Assembly: GCA_024102915.1 (NCBI GenBank)
Contig: JAGFJG010000128.1
Coordinates: 1-52,056 of the forward strand
DNA from: Caldilineales bacterium
GTDB lineage: Bacteria; Chloroflexota; Anaerolineae; J102
Direction: 5' to 3'
DNA length: 52,056 nt
Below are positions 17,949 to 26,551 of the stretch, piece by piece (the stretch's first letter is position 1; each line of letters begins with the position of its first letter). A program made the translations under genes and the position numbers. The notes under the pieces were generated by a model that saw only the letters and a list, made by a program, of their open reading frames with translations, did no database searches and was not told where the DNA came from.

Positions 17949-19069
17949 TCATCATCGGAATCGTGATCGCCGCCGCACTTCTATTCATGCTGGCGACCGT
18001 GACCCTGAATGCCGCCATTTTCCCGCGACTGCGGGCGACAGCACCTCAATCCGCCTCAACTCTGGCGTTCGTGCTGATCCCGGCCCGCAATGAGAGCGCG
18101 ACCATCGCCGCCACCGTGCGCCGCCTGCTCTCGCAGACCTATCGCCCGCTCGAAGTCATCGTGCTGGACGACAACTCCGATGACGGAACCGGTGACATCG
18201 CCCAAGCGGCTGCAGGCGATGATCCCCGTTTTCAGTTGATTCGGGGCAGCGCTCTGCCAGAGGGTTGGTTGGGCAAGAACTGGGCCTGTCAGCAACTCGG
18301 CCAGCAAGCGCAGGGCGAAATCCTTGTTTTCATCGACGCCGACGTGGTCTGGCAGCCCAACGCTCTCGCCGCCGTGGTCGCCGAAATGGAACGCACCCGC
18401 GCCGGGCTTCTGGCTGTGTGGCCGACGCAGCACACAGAAACCTGGGGCGAAAGACTGGTCGTGCCGCTGATGGCGATGACGGTCATGGCCTACTTGCCAT
18501 TGCCGCTCGTCCACCACACGCCGTGGCGGGCGTTCGCTGCCGCCAATGGCCAGTGCCTGGCTTTTCGCCGCTCAACCTACGAGTCGATTGGCGGCCACCA
18601 GTCCGTGCGAGATTCCATTGTCGAAGATGTTTCGCTGGCGCGTCGGGTCAAAGGCGCGGGCCACAGCCTGCGCATGGCCGACGGTGCGCACCTGGTCAGT
18701 TGCCGCATGTATGAGGACTGGCCCGCCGTGCGCGATGGTTACGCCAAAAACATCATCGCTGGCTATGGCGGCATTCCCGCCCTGATTTTGGCGACCCTTT
18801 TTCACTGGACCGTTTTCCTGCTTCCCTGGTTCTGGCTGACGCTAGGTTGGACGAGTCCTTCACCCTTATGGCCGCTCGCTCCTCTGGCGTTGGTCCTCAT
18901 GGGCATCGTCGTGCGCATGATCAGCGCTGCGGCCACTTGCCAACGCAAGCGCGATAGCCTGCTCATGCCGGTCTCAGCCGTGCTGATGACATTGATCGCG
19001 GCCAGGGCGCTCTGGTGGCAATGGCGGCAGGGCGGGCCGAGTTGGAAAGGTCGGATGTTGCAAACATGA
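17945..19069 (+). CDS. Family 2 glycosyltransferase, probable carotenoid glycosyltransferase (CruC/CrtQ-like)
   Basis: This 374-residue protein has an N-terminal membrane anchor (residues 1-22), then a GT2 domain: VLIPARNESATIAATVRRLL, VIVLDDNSDDGTGDI, GKNWACQQLG and the D-A-D metal site in ILVFIDADVVW. It has the acceptor-side motif IVEDVSLARRVKGAGH, and two or three C-terminal hydrophobic segments. The GKNWAC and VEDVSLARRVK features resemble CrtQ-type carotenoid glycosyltransferases and hopanoid-linked GT2 enzymes. In context (cruF then plsY-like then this gene, joined by ATGA) it most likely attaches a sugar to the 1'-hydroxyl of a carotenoid. The donor is unknown. Confidence 0.82.
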   Translation: MIIIGIVIAAALLFMLATVTLNAAIFPRLRATAPQSASTLAFVLIPARNESATIAATVRRLLSQTYRPLEVIVLDDNSDDGTGDIAQAAAGDDPRFQLIRGSALPEGWLGKNWACQQLGQQAQGEILVFIDADVVWQPNALAAVVAEMERTRAGLLAVWPTQHTETWGERLVVPLMAMTVMAYLPLPLVHHTPWRAFAAANGQCLAFRRSTYESIGGHQSVRDSIVEDVSLARRVKGAGHSLRMADGAHLVSCRMYEDWPAVRDGYAKNIIAGYGGIPALILATLFHWTVFLLPWFWLTLGWTSPSPLWPLAPLALVLMGIVVRMISAAATCQRKRDSLLMPVSAVLMTLIAARALWWQWRQGGPSWKGRMLQT

Positions 19070-19120
19070 TTGTTGCCTACATCTTGATTTACGAAAATAA
19101 CAAAAGTTCGGAGGAATCCA

Positions 19121-20626
19121 ATGAAAAATAAGATAGCCGTGATCGGCAGCGGTTTTGGCGGACTCAGCGCCGCCATCCGCCTGGCCGCACAGGGTCATGA
19201 GGTTGACCTGTTCGAGAAACGAGACAAATTGGGCGGACGAGCTTACACCTATGAGATCGATGGCTTCAAATTCGATGGCGGCCCTACCGTCATCACTGCC
19301 CCCTGGCTGTTCGATGAAATCTGGGAAGCGGCAGGCCAGCGCCGGGAAGATTACGTGGAGTTCATGCGGGTCGATCCCTTTTATCGTATATTCGACCATC
19401 AAAAACGCTGCCTCGACTACAATGCCGATCACGAATTCGTTTTGAAACAGATCGCTCAGTTCAATCCCGCCGATCAGGATGGCTACAATCGCTTCATCGA
19501 CAGCACCAAAGCGATCTTCGAGACGGCCATGCCGCTGATCTCGCAGCCCTTTTTGCACGCCACCGACATGCTCAAGGTGGCGCCCGACCTGATCAAATTG
19601 CAAAGTTATCGCAGCGTCTACGGCTATGTGTCGCAATTCATCAAAGATGATTTCCTGCGCCGCTGTTTCACATTTCATCCCCTGCTGATCGGCGGCAATC
19701 CCTTGAGCGCTTCTTCCATCTACGCCCTGATCCACTACCTGGAAAGGGAATGGGGCATTTTCTATGCCAGGGGCGGCACGGGCGCAATCGTCGAGGCGAT
19801 GGGGAGGTTGTTCGAGCAGACCGGCGGGCGGATTCACCTCAACAGCGAGGTCGACGAGATTTTGATCGACGAACGCAAACTGAGAGCCACGGGCGTACGT
19901 CTGCGCAATGGATCAGTTTTCCCCGCCGATGCCGTGGTCTCGAATGCCGATGTCGCCTGGACCTATCTGAACCTGATCCCTGCCCGCTATCGGCGCAAAA
20001 ACAGCGACGCCTGGGTCAAGCGCAAGAATTACAGCATGTCGCTCTTCGTCATCTATTTTGGTACAAAGCGGCAGTATCGCGACCAGGGGCTTGCGCATCA
20101 CAATATCATCATGAGCCAGGAGTACAAAGAGCTGCTACGAGAAATTTTCGCCAATCAAGAACTCCCCGATGACTTCTCGCTCTATCTTCACATGCCCACA
20201 CTCACCGACCCCAGCATGAGCCCTGAAGGCATGGAAACGTTTTACGTGCTGTCGCCTGTGCCGCATTTGGGGGCGAACGTCGATTGGACGGTACAGGCGA
20301 AGCCCTACCGCGATGCCATCATGAACTTCCTGGAGCGAAACTACCTGCCCGACCTTCAGGCCAATATCGTGGCCGAACATTACATCGATCCACTGCATTT
20401 CCAGAACACGCTCAACAGCTATTTGGGCGCTTTTGCTTCGGTGCAGCCCACGCTATTGCAATCAGCCTGGTTCCGCCCCCACAACCGATCCGAGGATTTC
20501 GACAACCTCTACCTCGTGGGCGCAGGCACGCATCCCGGCGCAGGCGTACCGGGCGTCCTTGCTTCGGGTCAAATCGCCGCCGATCTGATCGGAGAAGCAT
20601 TTGCGACCAACATGCTCGGAGCTTGA
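19121..20626 (+). CDS. crtI: Phytoene desaturase (CrtI family)
   Basis: The 501-residue flavoprotein starts with a dinucleotide-binding fold ([24 protein letters not shown]) and continues with [25 protein letters not shown]. Its C-terminal FAD signature is [28 protein letters not shown]. CrtI desaturates phytoene stepwise to lycopene at the membrane. A strong GGAGG ribosome site lies just upstream. The 51-base gap from the GT2 gene is the only non-overlapping junction in the cluster; it shows no terminator, so crtI is likely the last gene of the same operon. Related CrtI-like enzymes include CrtN and CrtD, but CrtI is needed for this pathway and no other copy is present. Confidence 0.9.
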   Translation: MKNKIAVIGSGFGGLSAAIRLAAQGHEVDLFEKRDKLGGRAYTYEIDGFKFDGGPTVITAPWLFDEIWEAAGQRREDYVEFMRVDPFYRIFDHQKRCLDYNADHEFVLKQIAQFNPADQDGYNRFIDSTKAIFETAMPLISQPFLHATDMLKVAPDLIKLQSYRSVYGYVSQFIKDDFLRRCFTFHPLLIGGNPLSASSIYALIHYLEREWGIFYARGGTGAIVEAMGRLFEQTGGRIHLNSEVDEILIDERKLRATGVRLRNGSVFPADAVVSNADVAWTYLNLIPARYRRKNSDAWVKRKNYSMSLFVIYFGTKRQYRDQGLAHHNIIMSQEYKELLREIFANQELPDDFSLYLHMPTLTDPSMSPEGMETFYVLSPVPHLGANVDWTVQAKPYRDAIMNFLERNYLPDLQANIVAEHYIDPLHFQNTLNSYLGAFASVQPTLLQSAWFRPHNRSEDFDNLYLVGAGTHPGAGVPGVLASGQIAADLIGEAFATNMLGA

Positions 20627-20754
20627 ATCACGCAGTCAGGCCAAGTGATGGTAAACTTCGAGGCAGCGTCGCCATGATAGAAACATGCCGCCCGTGAGAG
20701 GACACTTGACGCCAACACGGGCAGCAATCGCCAACGCAGGAGCCAATCAGCAGC

Positions 20755-21777
20755 ATGACAGATCGCAATTCGGATATACTCATAGTCGGAGCTGGCATGT
20801 CCGGGCTGATGGCGGCCTTATCCCTGCGAGGATCGGGTGCAAGCGTGATGGTGCTCGACAAAGGCCGCAGTGTCGGCGGTCGCATGGCCACACGCCGCAT
20901 CGGCCCAGGCCAGGCTGATCATGGCGCTCAGTTCCTCACCGTCCGTAACGAGACTTTTGGGGCGTGGGCGAAACAATGGCTGGATCAGGGTTGGTTGTTC
21001 GAGTGGTCGCGCGGCTGGTCGGATGGCAGCCTGCGCCCCTCGCTGGAAATCGGCTATCCTCGCTTCGCCGCCGTTGGCGGTATGAACGCGCTGGCAAAAC
21101 ATCTGTCTGGCCAGGCGGAACAGGCGGGAACCCACATTCACGCCAATGTCAAACTGGAAAGCGTCGAGCAAACCGCCGATGGTTGGCTGGCTCGTGACGA
21201 GAACGACGTCACCTACTCCGCCCCGGCGATCTTACTCACCCCGCCCGTACCGCAATCGCTATCATTACTGTCCGCTGGTGGCGTTGCCCTGACAGACGCC
21301 AACAGAACCGATCTCGAAAGTATCGACTATGCACCCAGCCTGTGCGGGCTTTTCTGGGTTGAGGGCCGCGTGAATCTGCCCGAACCCGGCGTGCTGCAAA
21401 CCCCCACTGCGCCTGTGAGTTGGATCGCCGACAATCAGCGCAAAGGCATTTCGCCGGATGCGAAGTTGATCACCGCCCAGGTCATCCCGCACATGAGCCG
21501 TGAATGGTGGGCGCTGCCCGAATCGGAGACGCTGGCGCTTATCCAGGCGGAGATATCGCCATTGTTCGATCCGGGAACCCGGATACGCGAGGCGCAGCTT
21601 AAACGGTGGCGTTACGCCCTAAGTTCATCCACCTATTCAAACCCATTCATGGAAGCGGAGGGGCATTCTGGCCTGCTCCTGGCCGGAGATGGTTTTGGCG
21701 GCCCACGATTGGAGGGAGCGGCGATTTCGGGATTGAGCGCAGGGGCCAGGTTGAAGGAGTTGTTTGGAAAAAGCTGA
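20755..21777 (+). CDS. Renalase-like FAD/NAD(P)-binding oxidoreductase
   Basis: This 340-residue protein starts ILIVGAGMSGLMAALSLRGSGASVMVLDKGRSVGGRMATRR. The Rossmann fold is followed by the K-x-R-x-x-G-G-R-x-x-T-R variant of renalase-type amine-oxidase relatives, then DHGAQFLTVR. The C-terminal FAD contact is LLLAGDGFGGPRLEGAAISGLSAG. Bacterial renalase-like proteins oxidise aberrant dihydro-NAD(P) isomers, but many members have unknown substrates. It lies 128 bases after crtI, a gap with no clear promoter, so it could be cotranscribed. It shares no carotenoid-desaturase motifs, and a direct part in pigment synthesis is not supported. Confidence 0.82.
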   Translation: MTDRNSDILIVGAGMSGLMAALSLRGSGASVMVLDKGRSVGGRMATRRIGPGQADHGAQFLTVRNETFGAWAKQWLDQGWLFEWSRGWSDGSLRPSLEIGYPRFAAVGGMNALAKHLSGQAEQAGTHIHANVKLESVEQTADGWLARDENDVTYSAPAILLTPPVPQSLSLLSAGGVALTDANRTDLESIDYAPSLCGLFWVEGRVNLPEPGVLQTPTAPVSWIADNQRKGISPDAKLITAQVIPHMSREWWALPESETLALIQAEISPLFDPGTRIREAQLKRWRYALSSSTYSNPFMEAEGHSGLLLAGDGFGGPRLEGAAISGLSAGARLKELFGKS

Positions 21778-21788
21778 TTGTGAAAAAA

Positions 21789-21817
21789 TTGACACTGGTT
21801 TGCCGCCATTCTAGAAT
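21789..21817 (+). promoter_or_regulatory. Sigma70-type promoter of the MFS exporter gene
   Basis: TTGACA (21789-21794) and TAGAAT (21812-21817) are separated by exactly 17 bases, immediately after the oxidoreductase stop. The predicted start point near 21824 leaves a 46-base leader. The ATG at 21816 lies inside the -10 box, so it cannot be the start codon on this transcript. Confidence 0.7.
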
Positions 21818-21869
21818 GGCTTGCCGACCAGCCGGTCAATCTATCAACAGGAATATCAACGAGGACAAC

Positions 21870-23279
21870 TTGGAAGCCATCGACAACCGTAAACGAAATC
21901 GCATCCTGCTCTTGCTCTTCCTGGGCGTGTTGATGGGCGCGCTCGATATCGCCATCGTGGCTCCGGCACAGCCCTCCATTCAGCGGGCTTTCGGCATCGA
22001 CGCCCGCGCCATGGCCTGGATCATCGGCATTTATGCCCTTTTTAATCTGGTGGGCACGCCCTTCCTGGCGAAACTCTCGGACATTTTCGGACGCCGGTCC
22101 ATTTACATTCTTTCGATCGCCATTTTCGCTTCCGGCTCCTTGGTGGCGGCATTCTCATCTTCCTTTTCCATGTTTCTGGCGGGGCGAGCGATCCAGGGAT
22201 TTGGCGCAGGCGGCATCTTCCCGGTCGCCAGCGCCGTGATCGGCGATACCTTCCCACCGGAAAAGCGCGGCAGCGCTCTGGGTTTGATCGGGGCAGTGTT
22301 CGGCCTGGCGTTTCTGATCGGCCCGCCCATCGGCGGCATCGTTCTCAGCGTCGCCACCTGGAAATGGCTCTTCTTGATCAATATCCCCATCGCCATTCTC
22401 CTCATCGTCGGCGCTCTACGCCTGCTGCCCGACACGCATCCGGCTACCCGTAAACCCTTCGACTACACTGGTATGATCTCGCTGTGGGTGGGGTTAGTCA
22501 GCCTTGCCTGGGCGATCAACCAGATCGACACAGGCAATCTCGCTGGCAGCCTGACATCGACTGCGATCTGGCCATTCTTATTGCTGGCCCTGGCAATGTT
22601 CGGCTTGTTCTATTTCATCGAGACCAGGGCGGCAGACCCCATCCTGCGCGTTCGCCTGTTCACTACACGCCAGTTGATTTTGGTCAGCATTGTGGCGCTG
22701 GGTGCAGGGCTGGCCGAATCCACTCTGGCCTTTGTGCCGCCCATTTTGGTGGATGCTTTCGGCATTTCCGATTCCACCGCTAGCTACCTTTTGATGCCGG
22801 CTGTCCTGGCGATGCTCGTCGGCGCACCGTTGGCGGGTCGCTTGATTGACCGCTCAGGCTCGCGGCTGGTCATATTGGCAGGCATTGCGCAACTGTTCGT
22901 GGGGCTATTTATTGCCGGGCTGGGAGAGATCACGATGCTGCGCTACATCATCGCCGCCATCCTTGTGGGTTCCGGCCTGAGTATGTTGTTGGGCGCGCCG
23001 TTGCGTTATATCGTCCTCGCCGAAGTGCCGGCGAGCGACCGGGCGGCCGGGCAGGGCGCGCTCGCCTTGTTCACGGGCACGGGCCTCCTTGTCGGCAGTT
23101 CCCTGATCGGGGCCGTGGCGGAATCGTCGGGCGGCGGCGCTGGCGGTTTCCAGACGGCCTTCCTGGTGATCAGCGCCGTACTCGTGTTGATGTTCGTCCT
23201 CTCGCTCGGTCTGAAAGGCCGGACGAAAGAACTCGAAACGGCGCTAAGAAATGACGCAGCCGTCGTCGAAGCCGTTTGA
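21870..23279 (+). CDS. MFS multidrug exporter (DHA2-like)
   Basis: The start is set at a TTG (21870) because GAGGA at 21861-21865 is well spaced and the promoter at 21789-21817 excludes the upstream ATGs. This gives 469 residues. About 12-14 hydrophobic segments are visible. MFS signatures are GALDIAIVAPAQPSIQRAFG in helix 1, the loop 2-3 motif AKLSDIFGRRSIYI, the RAIQGFGAGGIFPVA motif, and the antiporter-like GPPIGGIV in helix 5. DHA2 proteins export drugs or amphiphilic compounds against protons; the substrate is not predictable. It begins a new transcription unit and the small membrane gene follows 51 bases later. Confidence 0.88.
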   Translation: MEAIDNRKRNRILLLLFLGVLMGALDIAIVAPAQPSIQRAFGIDARAMAWIIGIYALFNLVGTPFLAKLSDIFGRRSIYILSIAIFASGSLVAAFSSSFSMFLAGRAIQGFGAGGIFPVASAVIGDTFPPEKRGSALGLIGAVFGLAFLIGPPIGGIVLSVATWKWLFLINIPIAILLIVGALRLLPDTHPATRKPFDYTGMISLWVGLVSLAWAINQIDTGNLAGSLTSTAIWPFLLLALAMFGLFYFIETRAADPILRVRLFTTRQLILVSIVALGAGLAESTLAFVPPILVDAFGISDSTASYLLMPAVLAMLVGAPLAGRLIDRSGSRLVILAGIAQLFVGLFIAGLGEITMLRYIIAAILVGSGLSMLLGAPLRYIVLAEVPASDRAAGQGALALFTGTGLLVGSSLIGAVAESSGGGAGGFQTAFLVISAVLVLMFVLSLGLKGRTKELETALRNDAAVVEAV

Positions 23280-23330
23280 TTCACTCTAAAACATTTCGTT
23301 TCCAATTCCCCTCAAAACCGGAGTCACAAA

Positions 23331-23783
23331 ATGTCAACCCTCTATGAAATTACACTCACTCTGCATAGCCTCATTCGCTGGCTGGTCCTCATTTTTCTCA
23401 TCGCTTCTTTCGTCGACGGCCTTTGGGGCTGGTTTGGTAAGCGAGAATGGCAAAAACGGGACGACCAGTTAGGCATGCTGAGCACCATCACACTGGACGT
23501 CCAGGTTTTGTTGGGCTTGCTGCTCTACTTTGTGCTCAGCCCCATCACCACAAGTAGTTTCAGTAATTTCGGTCAGGCGATGGGTAACGGCGATATCCGG
23601 TTTTTCCTGGTCGAACACTTCGTAATCATGATCATCGCCGTGGTCGTCGCCCACATGGGTCGCTCACGCGCCCGAAAGGCAGCGACCGCCCTGTCGAAAT
23701 TCCGCAACGCTGCGATCTTCTACGGCGTAGCCCTGCTGCTCGTGCTGGCCGCCATCCCCTGGCAGCGACTTCAATCCTCCTAG
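23331..23783 (+). CDS. Small four-helix membrane protein of unknown function
   Basis: The 150-residue protein has four hydrophobic segments (~12-28, ~53-70, ~88-108, ~125-145). I do not recognise a named family. His residues near membrane faces (H13 in LTLHSLIRW, and the pair in VEHFVIMIIAVVVAHMGR) are reminiscent of b-type heme ligands as in cytochrome b561-like proteins, but this is only suggestive. A Lys/Arg-rich loop (MGRSRARKAATALSKFR) fits the positive-inside rule. It follows the exporter by 51 bases and precedes the PucC-like gene by 187 bases. That gap shows only a weak promoter and an inverted repeat. Confidence 0.7.
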   Translation: MSTLYEITLTLHSLIRWLVLIFLIASFVDGLWGWFGKREWQKRDDQLGMLSTITLDVQVLLGLLLYFVLSPITTSSFSNFGQAMGNGDIRFFLVEHFVIMIIAVVVAHMGRSRARKAATALSKFRNAAIFYGVALLLVLAAIPWQRLQSS

Positions 23784-23914
23784 CGGGATATAATCGCAGA
23801 TATCTTCTTCCATTTGCGAAATCTGTGGATGATTGTCTTGCCCGGCGTGCACGAATTTCGCCGAAAGATTGCGGAATAGTGAGAGAGCGTCCCGACAAGA
23901 TCGGCGGAAGCTTC

Positions 23915-23959
23915 TATAGTTTTGCGTAGATTTCTGCAACTTCATTCAAGTCTTACGCA
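23915..23959 (+). promoter_or_regulatory. Weak promoter with inverted repeat before the PucC-like gene
   Basis: A TATAGT at 23915-23920 has only a poor -35 match (CCGACA) 17 bases upstream. Just downstream, TGCGTA (23923-23928) and TACGCA (23954-23959) form a perfect 6-base inverted repeat with a 25-base centre, lying between the -10 box and the ATG at 23971. It could be an operator or a leader hairpin. Confidence 0.3.
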
Positions 23960-23970
23960 CGAGTTCATCC

Positions 23971-25335
23971 ATGACCGCAGCCCAAGCGAATACTGAAACG
24001 ACCGCCCAGCCAAAATTCAGCGTTCTACGCTCGATGAAGCTGGGCAGTTTTCACATCGGCTCCTCCCTCACCGACCTGTTGATCACCGCCGTCGCCAATC
24101 GCCTGCTCATCGTCGAGCTGGGCGTGGCCGCCTGGCCGATTGGCTTGCTGACGGCGCTGCGCTACTTCCTCTCGCCCCTCTCGTTGTGGGTTGGCTATCG
24201 TTCGGACAGGCATCCCATCTTCGGCAGCCGCCGCATCGCCTATATCTGGATTGGCCGCCTGCTCATGCTGGTCGCCCTGCCATTGATCCCGCTGGCGCTG
24301 GCGGCGCTGGGATTCGATACGGCCTCAGCGATGGGATGGCTGATGCTATTGGCGTCCTCATTGCTCTACGGCGTTGGCACACTGATTTCCGGCGCACCCT
24401 ACCTCGCCCTGGTTCACGATAGCGCACCCTACGAACGGCGGGGCCAGGTCATCGCCATCGTGCAGACCTTCCTCGTCGCCAGCTTTGCCTTCGGCGGCTT
24501 CCTGTACGGGCGATTGCTGCCTGTTTGGAGCTATCAGGATTTCTGGCGGCTCGTGCTTTTCTCGATGGCGGGGGCTGCGGTGTTCTGGTTCTTCTCCGTC
24601 TGGCATGAAGAAAGAAATCTGCCAAAAGCCGAGGAGGATTCCGCCGAAAGACCTTCGTTCACCCACACATTCACCCACATCGTCGGCGACGACCGCATGC
24701 GGCGCTATGCCATCTTCCTGGGCGCTGCCGCATTTTTCGCCTTCATGTATGACCTGGTGCTCGAACCTTTTGGGGGTGATGTTTTCGGCATGGCGGTCGG
24801 CGAAACCACCCGGTTCAACGCTTACTGGGGCACGGGCGTTCTCATCGCCATGATAGCGACCGCCTATCTCACACGGCGGTGGAGACCCGAACAACAGGTG
24901 GGGACGACGGTCTGGGGCTTGGCGTTGCTCGCTATCCCCACTCTCTTCCTGGCCCTGATCTCCTATCTGCAAATGGAGTCGGCGATCCGGCCGGTCTTGT
25001 TCGCCTTTGGCATCGGTTTCGGCATCTACACCATCGGCGGCGTCGCCCTGCTCATGGCCATGAATGACGAACGCCAGGCTGCTACTTACCTGGCGTTGTG
25101 GTCGACTATTCAGCTTGTGTTTCGTGGCCTGGGCATCGCCGCCGGGGGCGTTCTACGCGATGTCGCCCTGGCGTTGACCGGCCAATTCAGCAGCGCTTAC
25201 GCCCTGGTATTCCTGGTGGAAGGACTGGGGCTGCTTGTCTGCATATTTCTGTTGATGCGCGTGGGCGTCGCCAGTTTCGCCGCTCAGAGCCGCTCGCCCG
25301 CAACCAGTGATTTGCTGGCGGCAACGGTGGATTAA
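23971..25335 (+). CDS. PucC-family (bacteriochlorophyll delivery, BCD) MFS protein
   Basis: This 454-residue protein with 12 hydrophobic segments matches the BCD/PucC branch of the major facilitator superfamily. Landmarks are MKLGSFHIGSSLTDLLITAVANRLLIVELG, GYRSDRHPIFGSRRIAYIW, GAPYLALVHDSAPYERRGQVIAIVQTFL and FGIYTIGGVALLMAMNDERQAA. Characterised members (PucC, LhaA, Orf428) help insert pigments into light-harvesting complexes, and relatives exist in phototrophic Chloroflexi. No bch, puf, puh or csm gene is in this window, so its role here is open; one option is pigment or isoprenoid handling linked to the carotenoid operon 3.3 kb upstream. It converges on the DUF1269 gene 16 bases away. Confidence 0.85.
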   Translation: MTAAQANTETTAQPKFSVLRSMKLGSFHIGSSLTDLLITAVANRLLIVELGVAAWPIGLLTALRYFLSPLSLWVGYRSDRHPIFGSRRIAYIWIGRLLMLVALPLIPLALAALGFDTASAMGWLMLLASSLLYGVGTLISGAPYLALVHDSAPYERRGQVIAIVQTFLVASFAFGGFLYGRLLPVWSYQDFWRLVLFSMAGAAVFWFFSVWHEERNLPKAEEDSAERPSFTHTFTHIVGDDRMRRYAIFLGAAAFFAFMYDLVLEPFGGDVFGMAVGETTRFNAYWGTGVLIAMIATAYLTRRWRPEQQVGTTVWGLALLAIPTLFLALISYLQMESAIRPVLFAFGIGFGIYTIGGVALLMAMNDERQAATYLALWSTIQLVFRGLGIAAGGVLRDVALALTGQFSSAYALVFLVEGLGLLVCIFLLMRVGVASFAAQSRSPATSDLLAATVD

Positions 25336-25351
25336 GACAGAACAGGATTAC

Positions 25352-25915
25352 TCACTCTTCCGTTTCAGCAGAATCCTTGGTTTCGTCCAATTCGTCTGAT
25401 TCGGACGAATCATCGTCTGTTTCGTTATCGGAATCGGCATCATCGGCGTCGTCCGTTGGATTTGTATCGGCCATCGACGCGCCGGAATTCTCCAGCCAGA
25501 CGTGCACATCGTCGCGCCAGGTATCTGTGACCAGCGCCACCACTGCCGCCGAACCTGGCTCGATCATGGCTCCGATCTCGGCCAAAGTCGTATTCGGTAC
25601 GCCGGAATCCACTGAACCGGCAGCCAGACCGCCAAAATACGCGCCCAGCGCTCCGCCCGCTACCACGCCGGCAGGCCCAGCAAGCAAACCGATGGCCGCG
25701 CCAATCGCACCGCCCACCGCCGCGCCGCGCCCGGCGCCCATGTCATCGGTTTCATGAATATGCAATTTGTCGTCGGCGCCCCGGCCCACGACCGCCGCCG
25801 CCTCAAAATCCAGGGCTCCGTGCTTGCGATCCTCAGTCAGGCGCTTGAATTGCGCCTTGCCTGTTTCCTCATCCTCATACAGTCCGATCAAAAGATGTAG
25901 CGAACTATCACTCAT
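25352..25915 (-). CDS. DUF1269-like protein with glycine-zipper segment and acidic tail
   Basis: The 187-residue protein begins LHLLIGLYEDEETGKAQFKRL and then HGALDFEAAAVVGRGADDKLHIHE, the usual N-terminal part of DUF1269 proteins. A glycine-zipper hydrophobic region follows (GAAVGGAIGAAIGLLAGPAG and onward, ~75-105), able to pack or insert in membranes. A globular part follows with GSAAVVALVTDTWRDDVHVWLE. The last ~45 residues are almost entirely Asp, Glu, Ser, Thr and Asn, a disordered acidic tail. The function is unknown; the family is often stress-associated. It is transcribed toward the PucC-like gene and follows the unknown gene at 25952 by 36 bases, perhaps in one transcript. Confidence 0.75.
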   Translation of the reverse strand: MSDSSLHLLIGLYEDEETGKAQFKRLTEDRKHGALDFEAAAVVGRGADDKLHIHETDDMGAGRGAAVGGAIGAAIGLLAGPAGVVAGGALGAYFGGLAAGSVDSGVPNTTLAEIGAMIEPGSAAVVALVTDTWRDDVHVWLENSGASMADTNPTDDADDADSDNETDDDSSESDELDETKDSAETEE

Positions 25916-25951
25916 TGCTTTGTGTGCTCCATTGGTGGTTGGGTCGTTTTG

Positions 25952-26506
25952 CTAAGAATCGGGCGCTTCCAGTCCCTTTTCCATATCTGCTAAATCGTCG
26001 CTCAGACCGGCAGGTGCATCAGGGCCGAGCAGACGAATTATAAGTTCAACACGGCGGCGATTGCGAATCTCGACCTTATAGTCCTCGCGCCAACGCTGCG
26101 GATTCTGCCCGCCGCGCTGATCTAAAAAATATTTCCAGTTATTGAGATAGCTCACCAACTCTCGGTTGAGCTTTTCCTGGAATTGATCGGGGAATCGATT
26201 GCGCGCCATGTCCCAGGCGTCACGAACAGCACGAAGGCGCGTCCTGTCGTTGCGCCCGATGTCCGCCGCCGACTCCAATTCCTCGATGCGCTGATAAAGG
26301 CCGCCGAGCGTCATTTTGGGGCGCTGCGCTCCCAGTGGCGTATCAACGACAATCTGTCGGAAAAGCTGGTCTGCCAACAGATAGTCATCCAATTCTGACG
26401 CCATCTGCTCCATGACGATCAACTCGGAAGCGATTTCGGCGGATGAATCAGATTTCGGAAAGGAAGCCTGGGAAGGGTCGCCAAAAAGATTTTTTAACCA
26501 GTCCAT
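25952..26506 (-). CDS. Conserved-looking hypothetical protein, helical, cytoplasmic
   Basis: The start is the ATG at 26506 (MDWLKNLFGD); a TTG nine bases upstream is possible. The 184-residue product has no signal peptide or membrane segment. It appears largely helical, with a Lys/Arg-rich middle (RTRLRAVRDAWDMARNRFP) and a hydrophobic, Trp/Tyr-containing stretch (SYLNNWKYFLDQRG). I do not recognise the family. It lies between dtd and the DUF1269-like gene on the same strand with short gaps, consistent with a three-gene transcript. Confidence 0.65.
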   Translation of the reverse strand: MDWLKNLFGDPSQASFPKSDSSAEIASELIVMEQMASELDDYLLADQLFRQIVVDTPLGAQRPKMTLGGLYQRIEELESAADIGRNDRTRLRAVRDAWDMARNRFPDQFQEKLNRELVSYLNNWKYFLDQRGGQNPQRWREDYKVEIRNRRRVELIIRLLGPDAPAGLSDDLADMEKGLEAPDS

Positions 26507-26551
26507 CGTGAACAAATCAAAGAATAGGGTGTGAATTCTGCGGCGTCGAAT

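Noticed and set aside
21606..21869. Upstream extension of the MFS exporter
   Set aside because: It overlaps the preceding oxidoreductase out of frame, lies partly before the promoter, and adds residues that precede the normal first helix without resemblance to MFS proteins.
25377..25757. Plus-strand Ser/Pro/Ala-rich frame opposite the DUF1269-like gene
   Set aside because: Antisense shadow of the acidic tail and glycine zipper; no ribosome site or domain.
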